This document shows, in pieces, positions 47,385 to 56,491 of a DNA stretch of 64,000 nucleotides. This DNA comes from Streptomyces sp. PKU-EA00015 (GTDB taxonomy: Bacteria > Actinomycetota > Actinomycetes > Streptomycetales > Streptomycetaceae). The stretch is taken from positions 295,198 through 359,197 of the forward strand of contig NZ_JABZEE010000002.1 in the NCBI RefSeq assembly GCF_013387495.1, given 5' to 3'. The position numbers were made by a program, and so were the translations under genes. The stretch's first letter is position 1, and the number at the start of each line of letters is the position of its first letter. The notes beneath the pieces are model-generated. The model was given only the letters and a program-made list of their open reading frames with translations, searched no databases and was not told the DNA's origin.

Positions 47385-47819
47385 ATGAGCGCCCCCCGTG
47401 ATCTCGACCGCCTGGCCAAGGCCGTGAAGGCCCGAAGGCTGCAGTTGCACCCGTCCCGACTCGCCGCCGCCAATGCGGCCGGCGTCTCCAAGGACACCTG
47501 GCAGCGAGTGGAAGAGGGTCTGTCGGTCCGCGACGTCAGCTACGCGAAGATGGATCCGGCGCTCGGCTGGGTAGTCGGCAGTTGCATGCTCATCGCCGAC
47601 GGTGGCGACCCCGTCCCAGTCGTCCAACACGAGGCGGCCGGCAGCGCCTTCGAGTCCGTGAGCATCCCGCCATCCTTGCTACCCGAGGACGTGCGCGGCG
47701 TCGTGACCGACGCAGCCATGGCGACAACGCCCGGCCTGACCGTTCGTGAGATCCAAGAGCTCAGCGACAAGGTTGTCGAGGAGCTCCGCAAGCGAGGCAT
47801 CCTGCCCGCGGCACCTTAA
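47385..47819 (+). CDS. HTH repressor, likely immunity regulator
   Basis: 144 residues from ATG 47385 (MSAPRDLDRLAKAVKARRLQ). LAAANAAGVSKDTWQRVEEG is the XRE HTH. The rest, with SIPPSLLPEDVRGVVTDAAM and EIQELSDKVVEELRKRGIL, is helical and may dimerise. Divergence from the Cro-like gene across the CTAG-rich region, and nearness to integrase, suggest the lysogeny repressor; this is inference. Confidence 0.7.
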   Translation: MSAPRDLDRLAKAVKARRLQLHPSRLAAANAAGVSKDTWQRVEEGLSVRDVSYAKMDPALGWVVGSCMLIADGGDPVPVVQHEAAGSAFESVSIPPSLLPEDVRGVVTDAAMATTPGLTVREIQELSDKVVEELRKRGILPAAP

Positions 47820-47973
47820 ACTGCGACGATTGACGTACAACCATTCGAGGTCACCGGATTGTGACGTTCCGGGATGGCTGCAATTTCAACTTTGCTCTCC
47901 CGTTACTGTGTTCGGCATGACACCCTTTGTGACACCTGGGGAGGTTCTCCGCGGTCGTTACAGGGGAGGTCCC

Positions 47974-48171
47974 ATGGCAACGGTGGTCACTCTCGATCTA
48001 GGTCCGACATTTCTCGGACAAGCAGTACGGGTCGGCGGAGAGTTGGTGTGCACCCTGCCTCCCGCGGCGTCCACTGACAAGGAACTTCAGGGCCATGTCA
48101 GGGAACTGCTGGAAGCGCAGGGAGCGAACTGCAGCGCTTGTCGCGGCTGCGCGATGGGTGCGGCAGAGTAG
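47974..48171 (+). CDS. small phage protein between repressor and integrase
   Basis: 65 residues (MATVVTLDLGPTFLGQAVRV) with GGGGAGG right before the ATG. ANCSACRGCAM gives three cysteines near the end, perhaps a metal site. It runs with integrase. Proteins of this kind sit beside integrase in several Streptomyces elements, but the function is unknown. Confidence 0.65.
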   Translation: MATVVTLDLGPTFLGQAVRVGGELVCTLPPAASTDKELQGHVRELLEAQGANCSACRGCAMGAAE

Positions 48172-48249
48172 ATGCAGTTACTGCGGAGCCGGGCGGCAGG
48201 GGTGCCCGCCGGCTTCCGCGGCACCACCCAGGTACCGAAGGGGAGTTGC

Positions 48250-49524
48250 GTGCCGTACATCGAGTGGCGCGGTAACAGCTGCCGAGTCCGATGGGACACT
48301 GGCCGGGTAAACCCGGACACCGGGAAGAAGATCTACGACAGCAAGTCGCGCTCCGACTGGACAGAGGAAGAGGCCTACGAGTACGGCCTCGACCGGGAGA
48401 GCGACCTGCGTAACGGGCGAATGGTCGCCCGCGCCGACGGGCGGATCCTCCTCAAGGACTGGGCCGACCTGTGGATCAAGTCGATCGATCTCGACCCGAC
48501 GTCGGTCTACGACTACCGCAAGAGGCTTCGGGCGCAGATCATCCCCGAGTGGGGGACTACGCCACTCAACGAGATCAGCACCATCAAGTACAACGTGTGG
48601 ATGAAGCGGCTGCGCGCCAACTACTCCGCCAACTACGTGCGCGACATCCGCATCCTCTTCGGCATGCTGATGGATGATGCGGTAGCTCACCGCCCGCCGC
48701 TGCTGAACATCTCGCCGGTGCCCAAGGAGAACCGCCGGCGCGGCCGGTATGTACGCCCGCAACGGGAAGAGAAGGAGACCGTCCTCACGCAGGATCTGCA
48801 CCAGCTTGCCGAGAACGCGCGCGAGGTCTGGGGCTTCACCGGATACGTGTTCATGCTGACGAAGGCGTACACGGGCATGCGTCTGGCGGAGATGTTCGGT
48901 CTGCGGCGCGAGTTCGTCGGTCCGAACTGGCCGGAGTGCGATGAGGACAAGCAGCGCCGGGAGAAGGCGCTCAAGCGGTACTGCGGCAAGGACCCCCTGG
49001 ACGTGATCCGGGTGCAGTGGCAGCACAAGTACCGGATGGATCCGGACCGGCCTGACGACCGCGGCGTGCCGGTTCTGGCGCTGCCGAAGTACGGCAGCGA
49101 GAGAAGCTTGGTGATTCCGCCGTTTCTCGCAGCGTTGCACCGTGAGCTCCTCGACTCGCACGACTCCGAGTGGGTCTTCCCCGCGATGGGCGGCGGGCCG
49201 CTGCTGAGGACGGACTTCAACACGTACTACTGGAAGCCGGTCCGCGACGGGCACAAGGCCCGGGAAGGGCGCTATGCGAGGCCCGAGCTGAAGCCGGTAG
49301 CGGCGTTCGCCGGGAAGCGCATCCACCTCCTGCGGCACGCCCATTCTCCGCACTTGGAGGAGGACGGCATCGCGGATGTGGCGATCGAGGAGCGGCTGGG
49401 GCACATCCTGCAGGGTGTTCGCGGGGTGTACTCGGACGTGACGCCGGCGATGGAGCGGAAGATCGTGCAGGTCTTGCAGGCGAGGTGGGAGAAGGCGCAC
49501 GATGGTGAGGGAGAGGCTAACTGA
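48250..49524 (+). CDS. int: tyrosine-type site-specific integrase
   Basis: 424 residues from GTG 48250, which has GGGGAG upstream; ATG 48172 is an alternative but has no ribosome site. The opening VPYIEWRGNSCRVRWDTG is a typical arm-binding domain. Catalytic residues are R211 (GMRLAEMFG), H359-L-L-R362, H385 (LGHILQG) and Y394 (GVYSDVT). It joins phage attP to a host attB, and with the Xis-like protein reverses the step. The gene runs toward the host junction. Confidence 0.93.
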   Translation: MPYIEWRGNSCRVRWDTGRVNPDTGKKIYDSKSRSDWTEEEAYEYGLDRESDLRNGRMVARADGRILLKDWADLWIKSIDLDPTSVYDYRKRLRAQIIPEWGTTPLNEISTIKYNVWMKRLRANYSANYVRDIRILFGMLMDDAVAHRPPLLNISPVPKENRRRGRYVRPQREEKETVLTQDLHQLAENAREVWGFTGYVFMLTKAYTGMRLAEMFGLRREFVGPNWPECDEDKQRREKALKRYCGKDPLDVIRVQWQHKYRMDPDRPDDRGVPVLALPKYGSERSLVIPPFLAALHRELLDSHDSEWVFPAMGGGPLLRTDFNTYYWKPVRDGHKAREGRYARPELKPVAAFAGKRIHLLRHAHSPHLEEDGIADVAIEERLGHILQGVRGVYSDVTPAMERKIVQVLQARWEKAHDGEGEAN

Positions 49525-49688
49525 GGCGGTCTCCCATCCCTCTCCCATTCGGGTGTTTCGGATCATGGGAGAAGCTGGTCAAGGGGAAATGGATCCTAGA
49601 TCCTGTCGAATCCACTGCATCACGCAGCAGCAGCCGCAGGTCTGATATCCGCTGGTGGCCGCCGCGGGCTGCGTGTCAGCCTGCGGCC
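49525..49688. other. integrase-proximal phage/host junction, candidate att site
   Basis: The stretch between the integrase stop and the first host gene contains GGATCCTAGATCC (49591-49603), an inverted repeat, followed by TCGAATCC, which recalls a T-arm but has no tRNA around it. Integrase genes usually lie next to their att site, so the attachment core is likely here. The partner site lies outside the window. Confidence 0.4.
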
Positions 49689-50198
49689 ATGCCACCCGTC
49701 GAACCCGCGAGGGACCCCTACCGGATCCAGGCCTGCTACGCCGTCACCGACGACGCGTGGTACCTGGAACTGTGGGAGGCCGGCGCCCACCTGCTCACCG
49801 CGATCGTGCCCGACGAGGACCCCCGCCGGGAGCCGACCGTCTGCTTCAACGAGCAGGCGGGCCACCGTGACATCCCGTACGACGTGGTGCGCCGCTTCAT
49901 GGCACGGGTCGCGGACGAGGTGGAGCGCTGCCGGGGCTGGATGCGGCTCGCGCCCGGACTGGTGGAGATCATCCGCCAGTTGTACGTGGTGTTCTCGGGG
50001 TGCCTGAACGACGAGGAGATCGCACCGCTGCTCGTCGTGCTGCGCGAGCTGGTGGACGAGGAGTCGCTCGGCACCGTGGTGGAGGCCGCCTTCGGGACCG
50101 GCCTCGCGGACCTGGCCGCGGACGCGGGCAGCGCCTCGCCCGAGGAGGTCCGGGCCCTGAAGGAACGGATGGCGGAGGACGGGTGGACGATCAGGTAG
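49689..50198 (+). CDS. hypothetical host protein
   Basis: 169 residues: MPPVEPARDPYRIQACYAVT, then DDAWYLELWEAGAHLLTAIV, and ending KERMAEDGWTIR. It seems to be one mixed alpha/beta domain. Strong GC bias at codon third positions and its order before TetR mark it as chromosomal. I do not recognise a family. Confidence 0.65.
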   Translation: MPPVEPARDPYRIQACYAVTDDAWYLELWEAGAHLLTAIVPDEDPRREPTVCFNEQAGHRDIPYDVVRRFMARVADEVERCRGWMRLAPGLVEIIRQLYVVFSGCLNDEEIAPLLVVLRELVDEESLGTVVEAAFGTGLADLAADAGSASPEEVRALKERMAEDGWTIR

Positions 50199-50236
50199 AA
50201 CGTACGGGTGAACGCATCCTTCCCGGTGGTCGCCGC

Positions 50237-50839
50237 ATGACCCCCGCATCCCGTCGCCGCAATGTCGCGCCGCCGCGCGAGGCGCTGCTCGCCGCGGCCA
50301 TGGACACGATCGCCGAGCGCGGCCTCGAAGGTCTCACCATGGCCGGACTCGGCCGCGAGGTCGGGATGAGCAGCGGGCACCTGCTCTACTACTTCCGTAC
50401 CAAGGACGAGCTCCTGCTGCAGACCCTGGAGTGGAGCGAGGGCCGGCTCGGCGCCGAGCGCAGCGCGCTGCTGTCCCGGCAGGCGTCCGCACGCGAGCGG
50501 CTCGACGCGTACGTCGACCTCTACGTGCCCGACGGGCCGCGCGACCCCCACTGGACGCTGTGGCTGGAGGTCTGGAACCGCTCGCAGAGCGCCGACGCCG
50601 ACGCCCGCGGCCGGCAGGCCGCGATCGAGGGCGCCTGGCACCGGGACCTGGTGGCGCTGCTCGCGGAGGGCGTCTCGCGCGGCGAGTTCCGGGCGGTCGA
50701 CGCCGACCGGTTCGCGGCGCGGCTGCGGGCGCTGCTGGACGGTTTCAGCGTCCACGTCGCGGTGGGGATACCGGGCACGGGACGCGAGCAGGTGCTCGCC
50801 CACGTCCGGGACTTCATCGAGGACGCGCTGCTGCCGTGA
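50237..50839 (+). CDS. TetR/BetI-family transcriptional regulator
   Basis: 200 residues from ATG 50237. LLAAAMDTIAERGLEGLTM and GREVGMSSGHLLYYFRTKDE are the TetR HTH, with a BetI-like C-terminal ligand domain (HWTLWLEVWNRSQSADADAR). The ligand and target are unknown; there is no divergent partner gene, so it may control a distant target. Confidence 0.85.
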   Translation: MTPASRRRNVAPPREALLAAAMDTIAERGLEGLTMAGLGREVGMSSGHLLYYFRTKDELLLQTLEWSEGRLGAERSALLSRQASARERLDAYVDLYVPDGPRDPHWTLWLEVWNRSQSADADARGRQAAIEGAWHRDLVALLAEGVSRGEFRAVDADRFAARLRALLDGFSVHVAVGIPGTGREQVLAHVRDFIEDALLP

Positions 50840-51388
50840 CGGCCCCGTCCCGGGGCCGGGGTGTTCCCCCACCCCGCCCCTTCCCGAAACCGGGGCTCCG
50901 CCCCGGACCCACCGTAGCCGCCCTGCGAGCGGCGCGCGCTGCCGGGGCTCTGCCGCTGTGGGAGGGCATTGCGGGGCCTGCAGCCGTCCGGCGGACGGCG
51001 TCCATTGCCGGGGTTCACTGCGAAACCTGTGCCGCGCCCAGGGGCGGTCACCGTGCGGGCCGTAGCGGCCGGCGAACGACCGTCGCGGCTCGCCTTCGAA
51101 CCGGTGCCTTTTGGTGTCGCGCCGGGGGCGCACAAGGTTCGAGCCCGTAGCCGTCCGGCGGACGGACGGCGTCCATGCCGGGCTTCGCCCGCTTCGGCCC
51201 GAGGCCGGTACGGTCTCGGTCGTTCCGCCCGACGCCAGGTGCCCCGTCGGCAGGGCGGGGCACCTGCACTGGGGCGGGCGGAGGCGCGGAGCCCGGGCCC
51301 GGCCCCGCAAAGGGGGCGACCGCATCGTGAGATGCGTGTCCAGTGGTGTCGCCACCTGTGGCAGACTGCCCCCGTGCTCTCGTTCGCC
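50840..51388. other. non-coding host stretch with degenerate repeats and hairpins
   Basis: No gene is supported; overlapping frames are low-complexity Arg/Pro/Gly. AGCCGTCCGGCGGACGG occurs at 50982-50998 and 51149-51165. AGGTGCCCCG (51237-51246) pairs with 51256-51265 as a small terminator-like stem. Such GC-rich repeats are common between Streptomyces genes. The end holds the promoter of the cimA leader. Confidence 0.5.
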
Positions 51389-51430
51389 ATGATTATCGGC
51401 AGCAGCGCGCCGGTCCGCAGTGACCGCTGA
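51389..51430 (+). CDS. leader peptide with tandem Ile codons (cimA attenuator)
   Basis: A 13-residue frame, MIIGSSAPVRSDR, starts at ATG 51389 and ends at TGA 51428-51430. Ile codons ATT ATC follow the start directly. A strong terminator lies 53 bases after its stop and cimA follows. CimA feeds isoleucine synthesis, so the arrangement is what ribosome-mediated attenuation needs. The ATG has no ribosome site and may be leaderless; GTG 51374 is a longer start option. Confidence 0.6.
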   Translation: MIIGSSAPVRSDR

Positions 51431-51483
51431 CCCGTGGACAGCAACCCCGCGGCAGGCGGCACCGTGCCCCAGACCCGCGCGCA

Positions 51484-51517
51484 AACCTCTCGCACCCGCG
51501 AGAGGTTTTTTCGTTTT
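51484..51517 (+). terminator. attenuator/terminator upstream of cimA
   Basis: AACCTCTCGC (51484-51493) pairs perfectly with GCGAGAGGTT (51498-51507) over the tetraloop ACCC, and TTTTCGTTTT follows. It is a textbook rho-independent terminator placed before cimA, not after a gene. Confidence 0.85.
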
Positions 51518-51615
51518 ACGGCCTCACCCATGGCCGGGAGCGAGACGCACGCGATGATGGGGGCAAGTGGAGCCAGACATTCCGGAGCCACTCATCCGAC
51601 AGGAGTCAGGACAGC

Positions 51616-53229
51616 ATGACCACCAACGCCCAGGACACCCACGTCGACGACAGTTTCCACGTCTTCGACACGACGCTGCGCGACGGCGCCCAGCGCGAGG
51701 GCATCAACCTCACGGTCGCGGACAAGCTGACCATCGCCCGGCACCTGGACGACTTCGGCGTGGGCTTCATCGAGGGCGGCTGGCCGGGCGCCAACCCCCG
51801 CGACACCGAGTTCTTCTCCCGCGCGCAGAAGGAGATCGCCTTCCGGCATGCCCAGCTCGTCGCCTTCGGCGCCACCCGCCGCGCCGGGTCGACGGCGGCT
51901 GAGGACCCGCAGGTCAAGGCGCTGCTCGACTCCGGCGCGCCGGTGATCACCCTCGTCGCCAAGTCGCACGACCGCCACGTCGAGCTCGCCCTGCGCACCA
52001 CGCTCGACGAGAACCTGGAAATGGTCCGCGACACCGTCTCGTACCTGCGCGAGCAGGGCCGCCGGGTCTTCGTGGACTGCGAGCACTTCTTCGACGGCTA
52101 CCGCGCGAACGCCGAGTACGCCAAGTCCGTCGTACGCACCGCGCACGAGGCCGGCGCCGACGTCGTCGTCCTGTGCGACACCAACGGCGGCATGCTGCCC
52201 GCCCAGGTCCAGGCCGTCGTCTCCACCGTCATCGCGGACACCGGGGCCCGGCTCGGCATCCACGCCCAGGACGACACGGGCTGCGCCGTGGCCAACACAC
52301 TCGCCGCCGTCGACGCGGGCGCCACCCATGTGCAGTGCACGGCCAACGGCTACGGCGAGCGCGTGGGCAACGCCAACCTCTTCCCGGTCGTGGCCGCGCT
52401 GGAGCTCAAGTACGGCAAGAAGGTCCTGCCCGAGGGCGCGCTCGCGGACATGACCCGCGTCTCGCACGCGATCGCCGAGGTCGTCAACCTGACGCCCTCG
52501 ACCCACCAGCCCTACGTGGGTGTCTCGGCCTTCGCGCACAAGGCCGGGTTGCACGCCTCCGCGATCAAGGTCGACCCGGATCTGTACCAGCACATCGACC
52601 CCGAGCTGGTCGGCAACACCATGCGCATGCTGGTCTCGGACATGGCCGGACGCGCCTCGATCGAGCTCAAGGGCAAGGAGCTCGGCATCGACCTCGGCGG
52701 CGACCGCGAGCTGGTGGGCCGGGTCGTCGAGCGGGTCAAGGAGCGCGAGCTCCAGGGATACACGTACGAGGCCGCCGACGCGTCCTTCGAGCTGCTGCTG
52801 CGCGAGGAGGCGGAGGGCAGGGCCCGTCGCTACTACCGCACGGAGTCCTGGCGCGCGATCGTCGAGGACCGCCCCGACGGCACGCACGCCAACGAGGCCA
52901 CGGTGAAGCTGTGGGCCAAGGGCGAGCGCATCGTCGCCACCGCGGAGGGCAACGGCCCGGTCAACGCCCTGGACCGCGCGATGCGGGTCGGGCTGGAGAA
53001 GATCTACCCGCAGCTCGCGAAGCTGGAGCTGATCGACTACAAGGTCCGCATCCTCGAAGGCCGCCACGGCACCGGCTCGACGACCCGCGTACTGATCACG
53101 ACCGGCGACGGCTCGGGCGAATGGGCGACCGTCGGCGTCGCGGACAACATCATCGCCGCCTCCTGGCAGGCCCTGGAGGACGCCTACACCTACGGCCTGC
53201 TGCGCGCCGGGGTCGAGCCGACGGAGTGA
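51616..53229 (+). CDS. cimA: citramalate synthase
   Basis: 537 residues. [20 protein letters not shown] is the DRE-TIM catalytic loop, and [20 protein letters not shown] the HxxDD metal site of the CimA/LeuA family. [20 protein letters not shown] lies near the domain boundary, and the C-terminal third is the LeuA allosteric domain, which senses isoleucine in CimA. It condenses pyruvate with acetyl-CoA to make (R)-citramalate for isoleucine. The leader with an attenuator upstream fits control by isoleucine. Confidence 0.92.
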   Translation: MTTNAQDTHVDDSFHVFDTTLRDGAQREGINLTVADKLTIARHLDDFGVGFIEGGWPGANPRDTEFFSRAQKEIAFRHAQLVAFGATRRAGSTAAEDPQVKALLDSGAPVITLVAKSHDRHVELALRTTLDENLEMVRDTVSYLREQGRRVFVDCEHFFDGYRANAEYAKSVVRTAHEAGADVVVLCDTNGGMLPAQVQAVVSTVIADTGARLGIHAQDDTGCAVANTLAAVDAGATHVQCTANGYGERVGNANLFPVVAALELKYGKKVLPEGALADMTRVSHAIAEVVNLTPSTHQPYVGVSAFAHKAGLHASAIKVDPDLYQHIDPELVGNTMRMLVSDMAGRASIELKGKELGIDLGGDRELVGRVVERVKERELQGYTYEAADASFELLLREEAEGRARRYYRTESWRAIVEDRPDGTHANEATVKLWAKGERIVATAEGNGPVNALDRAMRVGLEKIYPQLAKLELIDYKVRILEGRHGTGSTTRVLITTGDGSGEWATVGVADNIIAASWQALEDAYTYGLLRAGVEPTE

Positions 53230-53239
53230 GGCGGCCGGC

Positions 53240-53467
53240 TCAGCAGACGTCGTCGGCACGTTCCTCGAACTCCTCGCTCGGCACGGCCCGTTCGTCCGCC
53301 CAGACCTCGCCGCGTTCCCCCGCCTCCAGGCGCGCGGCGCGGAGGCGGACGACGCCGACGTACGCACAGTCGTCCGGTTCGCCGAACAGCGGCTCGGCGT
53401 CGTGTCCGGTCCGCGCCGAGGTGGACCACCTGCCGCTCACCGGCGACCCGACGGACGCGGTCACCAC
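53240..53467 (-). CDS. possible small host protein
   Basis: A frame of about 75 residues from GTG 53467. The body reads [20 protein letters not shown] and ends [11 protein letters not shown], a coherent acidic composition unlike the Arg/Pro junk in other frames. The stop is 11 bases after cimA. The ribosome site is weak. The match to a family is not clear. If it is not real, the 415-base gap holds only the hairpin described next. Confidence 0.45.
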   Translation of the reverse strand: MVTASVGSPVSGRWSTSARTGHDAEPLFGEPDDCAYVGVVRLRAARLEAGERGEVWADERAVPSEEFEERADDVC

Positions 53468-53500
53468 ACCGACCGCCGCCTGACGGGCCGCCCTGACCGC

Positions 53501-53548
53501 GGACCTCGGCGGCAGCATCCGGCATGACGGATGCTGCCGCCGAGGTCC
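53501..53548. terminator. perfect 20-bp hairpin between divergent genes
   Basis: The 20 bases 53501-53520 (GGACCTCGGCGG and so on) are exactly complementary to 53529-53548, with an eight-base loop. If the leftward gene at 53240 is real the hairpin lies upstream of both neighbours; otherwise it ends cimA transcription. Both strands can form it. Confidence 0.55.
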
Positions 53549-53644
53549 CAGGCCACCGGGACGGGCGCCGGGACGCCCGGAACCGCCGCGGAGCGACATC
53601 TGATGGCTATGTCCCCTTTGCCCCTGTTCGGGTAGCGTCGATGT

Positions 53645-55015
53645 ATGAGGACACGGCCGTTCACCCTTGTATCGGCCCTCGCGGGGCTGACGCTCATGCT
53701 GCTCCTGATCCTGGCCCCGGCCTCCGCCGCCAGGGCCACGGGTCTGTCCGACGCCGCCGCCGCCCTGAAACAGGGGCCGGTGTACGTCCACCCCGCCATG
53801 ACCGGCCAGGTCTCGCAGTCCGAGGCCGACGCGCTCGCCGAGAGGATCGAGCAGGCCGACAAGCCGGTGTTCGTCGCGGTCCTGCCCGCCACCGCGGAGT
53901 TCCCGCCGGACGATCTGCTGGTCAACCTGCGCACCGAGACCGGGATCACCGGCCTGTACGGGGTCCGGCTCGGCGACGGATTCGACGCGGGCGCCGACCG
54001 CAGCGTCATGTCCAACCAGGCCGTCGACAACCTCGCCCAGGCGGTGCGGGGCAGCGGATCCGTCGACGCCGCCACCCAGCTGGAGAGCTTCGTCGACCAG
54101 GCCCTGACCCAGGTGCGAGGAAGCGCCCCGGTCTCGTGGGACGCCGGAGCCGGTGACGAGGGCGTCGACACCGGCGCGCTGATCGCCCTCGGCGCGGTCG
54201 TCGCGGCAGGCGGCGCAGGCGCCTACGCGGTCGTGCGCAACAAGCGCCGCCGCAAGGCGGAGGAGGAGCGCGCCGCGCTCGACAAGCTGCGTGTGGTCGT
54301 CGACGAGGACATCACCGCCTTCGGCGAGGAGCTCGACCGTCTGGACTTCCACCCCTCGGAGAAGGGCGCGGACGACGCCATGCGTGCCGAGTACGAGCGT
54401 GCCCTCGACGCGTACGACACGGCCAAGTCGCGCATGGGTGCGGCCGAGCACCCGCGTGACGTCCGGGGGGTCACCGAGGCGCTGGACGACGGCCGCCATT
54501 CCCTCGCTGTTCTCGCGGCCCGCCGCGAAGGCCGGCCCGTCCCCGAACGCCGCGCGCCGTGCTTCTTCGACCCCCGCCACGGCCCCTCGGTCAAGGACGT
54601 CTCGTGGATGCCGGCCAGCGGCGCGGCGGCACGCGACGTCCCGGTGTGCCCCGCCGACGCGGCCCGCCTGGAGGAGGGCATGGAGCCCATGTCCCGCACC
54701 GTGGAGACCGGCTACGGCCGCCGCCCCTACTGGGAGGCGGGCCCGGCCTACGGTCCCTGGGTCGGCGGCTACTTCGGCGGTGGCATCCTCCCCGGCCTGC
54801 TGATGGGCACGATGCTCGGCAGCATGCTCGCCACCCCCGCGTACGCGGCGGACTACGGTGCCGGCGAGTTCAGCGGCGGCGAGTACGGCGGCGGCGACGT
54901 CTCCGGCGCCGACTTCGACGCCTCGGACTTCGGCGGCGGCGGTGACTTCGGCGGCGGCGGTGACTGGGGCGGCGGCGGCTTCGGCGGCGGCTTCGACGGA
55001 GGCGGAGGCTTCTAG
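53645..55015 (+). CDS. secreted/membrane protein with Gly-rich tail, TPM-like
   Basis: 456 residues. The signal peptide (MRTRPFTLVSALAGLTLMLL, cut after ASAARA) leads to an extracellular alpha/beta domain near 40-165 (DKPVFVAVLPATAEFPPDDL), like a TPM-type fold. A membrane helix follows near 180-200 (ALIALGAVVAAGGAGAYAVV), then a cytoplasmic coiled coil. The last 70 residues are repeats of Gly-Gly with Asp, Tyr and Phe. Proteins of this shape are common in Streptomyces; the function is unknown. Confidence 0.75.
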   Translation: MRTRPFTLVSALAGLTLMLLLILAPASAARATGLSDAAAALKQGPVYVHPAMTGQVSQSEADALAERIEQADKPVFVAVLPATAEFPPDDLLVNLRTETGITGLYGVRLGDGFDAGADRSVMSNQAVDNLAQAVRGSGSVDAATQLESFVDQALTQVRGSAPVSWDAGAGDEGVDTGALIALGAVVAAGGAGAYAVVRNKRRRKAEEERAALDKLRVVVDEDITAFGEELDRLDFHPSEKGADDAMRAEYERALDAYDTAKSRMGAAEHPRDVRGVTEALDDGRHSLAVLAARREGRPVPERRAPCFFDPRHGPSVKDVSWMPASGAAARDVPVCPADAARLEEGMEPMSRTVETGYGRRPYWEAGPAYGPWVGGYFGGGILPGLLMGTMLGSMLATPAYAADYGAGEFSGGEYGGGDVSGADFDASDFGGGGDFGGGGDWGGGGFGGGFDGGGGF

Positions 55016-55186
55016 CGGACGCTTCTCGTCACGAACCGTGAGCCACGCGGGCGGCCGGCCGGGAGCACGAGCAGCGGCAGCGAGTACGGCAAACGGCGGC
55101 AGCACCTGTCGGATCGACCACTGAAAGGGGCAAATCGCTACGTCAGGTGATTGCTCCCGATCTTGGTGCGTGTTTCCCTCTGCCGC

Positions 55187-56404
55187 ATGTCAACCAGAAC
55201 AAGGCTTTGCGCCCTCGCGACAGCGGTCACCGCGGCCGTCGCGGTCCTGCTGGCGGCCGGGCCGCCGACCGCCGCGGATCCGTCCGATCCCTCACCGTCC
55301 GATTCGTCCACCGCTCGGACCCCCGCCCCGCTGATCCGCTCGGCGAACGCCCTGCCGGGCCGGTACATCGTGACCCTCGGCGACACCGCCGACGCCACCG
55401 ACATGATGGGGACGGTAGGAGCGAAGGCGCTGTACACCTACACCTCGGCCATGCGCGGCTTCGCCGCGAACCTCAGCGCCGCCCAGCTGGAGAAGGTGCG
55501 GCTGACACCCGGCGTCGTGTCCGTCGAGGAGGACGCCAAGGTCACCGCGTTCGGTGCGTCGGGCGCGGGGACAGGTGCGCCGGCCTCGTCGTGGGGGCTC
55601 GACCGGATCGACCAGCGCGCTCTGCCGCTCGACAGAGACTTCACCGCGGCGGGCGACGGCAAGGGCGTCACCGCGTACATCCTCGACACCGGCATCGACT
55701 ACGGGCACACCGAGTTCGGCGGGCGTGCCAGGTTCGGTTACGACGCCATCGGCGACGGCCGGCGCGGGCAGGACTGCCAGGGGCACGGGACGCACGTGGC
55801 GGGCATCGTAGGCGGCGCCACCCACGGCGTGGCACGCGATGCCTCGCTCGTCAGCGTCCGGGTTCTCGACTGCACGGGCAGCGGTGCCTGGTCCAGCGTC
55901 ATCGCCGGATTCGACTGGGTGGCCGCCAACGCCGAGAAGCCGGCCGTGCTCAACGCCTCCCTCGGCGGCCTCAGGTCCACGGCGGTGAACAACGCGGCCG
56001 AGGCCCTCGCGGAGAGCGGTGTCCTGCCGGTCGTCGCGGCCGGCAACGACGCGCAGGACGCCTGCAACGTCTCCCCGGCGTCCGCGGACGACGTGGTCAC
56101 GGTCGGCGCGACCGACCGTTCGGACCGGGAGACCCACTTCTCCAACTACGGCGAGTGCCTGGAGCTGTACGCGCCCGGCGCCTCGATCGTCTCGGCCCGG
56201 ATGGGCGGCGGCAGTATCGCGCACGACGGCACGTCGATGGCGTCGCCGCATGTCGCGGGTGTGGCGGCGCTCTATCTGGCGGAGCACTCCACGGCTTCCC
56301 CCGGCAAGGTCGCGGACTGGCTGAAGGGCACCTCCACGACGAACGTGGTGACCGGCACCACCGCGGGGTCGCCCAGCCGTCTGCTGTACACCGGCGGCCT
56401 GTGA
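55187..56404 (+). CDS. secreted subtilisin-like serine protease (S8)
   Basis: 405 residues from ATG 55187. A signal peptide (residues 1-30) and an I9 propeptide (GRYIVTLGDTADATDMMG to about 120) precede the catalytic domain. The triad is D167 (ILDTGIDYGH), H203 (GHGTHVAG) and S350 (GTSMASPHV), with N287 for the oxyanion. Length fits the short proteinase-K-like secreted enzymes. The TTG at 55151 is an unlikely earlier start. It converges with YceI across a terminator. Confidence 0.93.
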   Translation: MSTRTRLCALATAVTAAVAVLLAAGPPTAADPSDPSPSDSSTARTPAPLIRSANALPGRYIVTLGDTADATDMMGTVGAKALYTYTSAMRGFAANLSAAQLEKVRLTPGVVSVEEDAKVTAFGASGAGTGAPASSWGLDRIDQRALPLDRDFTAAGDGKGVTAYILDTGIDYGHTEFGGRARFGYDAIGDGRRGQDCQGHGTHVAGIVGGATHGVARDASLVSVRVLDCTGSGAWSSVIAGFDWVAANAEKPAVLNASLGGLRSTAVNNAAEALAESGVLPVVAAGNDAQDACNVSPASADDVVTVGATDRSDRETHFSNYGECLELYAPGASIVSARMGGGSIAHDGTSMASPHVAGVAALYLAEHSTASPGKVADWLKGTSTTNVVTGTTAGSPSRLLYTGGL

Positions 56405-56421
56405 GGCAGCCTGCGCACGAC

Positions 56422-56466
56422 CGAGCGCCCGCCATGCCGAGGAGATCGGCAGGGCGGGCGCGCTCG
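56422..56466. terminator. bidirectional terminator between S8 protease and YceI
   Basis: CGAGCGCCCGCC (56422 onward) pairs with GGCGGGCGCGCTCG ending at 56466, with a second inner stem GCCGA/TCGGC. It lies between convergent genes and can stop both. Confidence 0.7.
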
Positions 56467-56491
56467 TTGGGTCACGCCAGGCGGCGCGGGG

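Noticed and set aside
49590..49625. tRNA-like TCGAATCC near the integrase end
   Set aside because: The bases before it cannot pair with those after it to make a T-stem, and no acceptor or anticodon arm is present.
50840..51615. Several open frames in the cimA upstream gap
   Set aside because: All are low-complexity and overlap on both strands; repeats and terminators fill the area. Only the 13-codon leader has context support.
53240..55105. A 621-codon leftward open frame over the Gly-rich membrane protein
   Set aside because: The part over 53645-55015 mirrors a rightward gene with a signal peptide and membrane helix; only the last 75 codons have a coherent composition.
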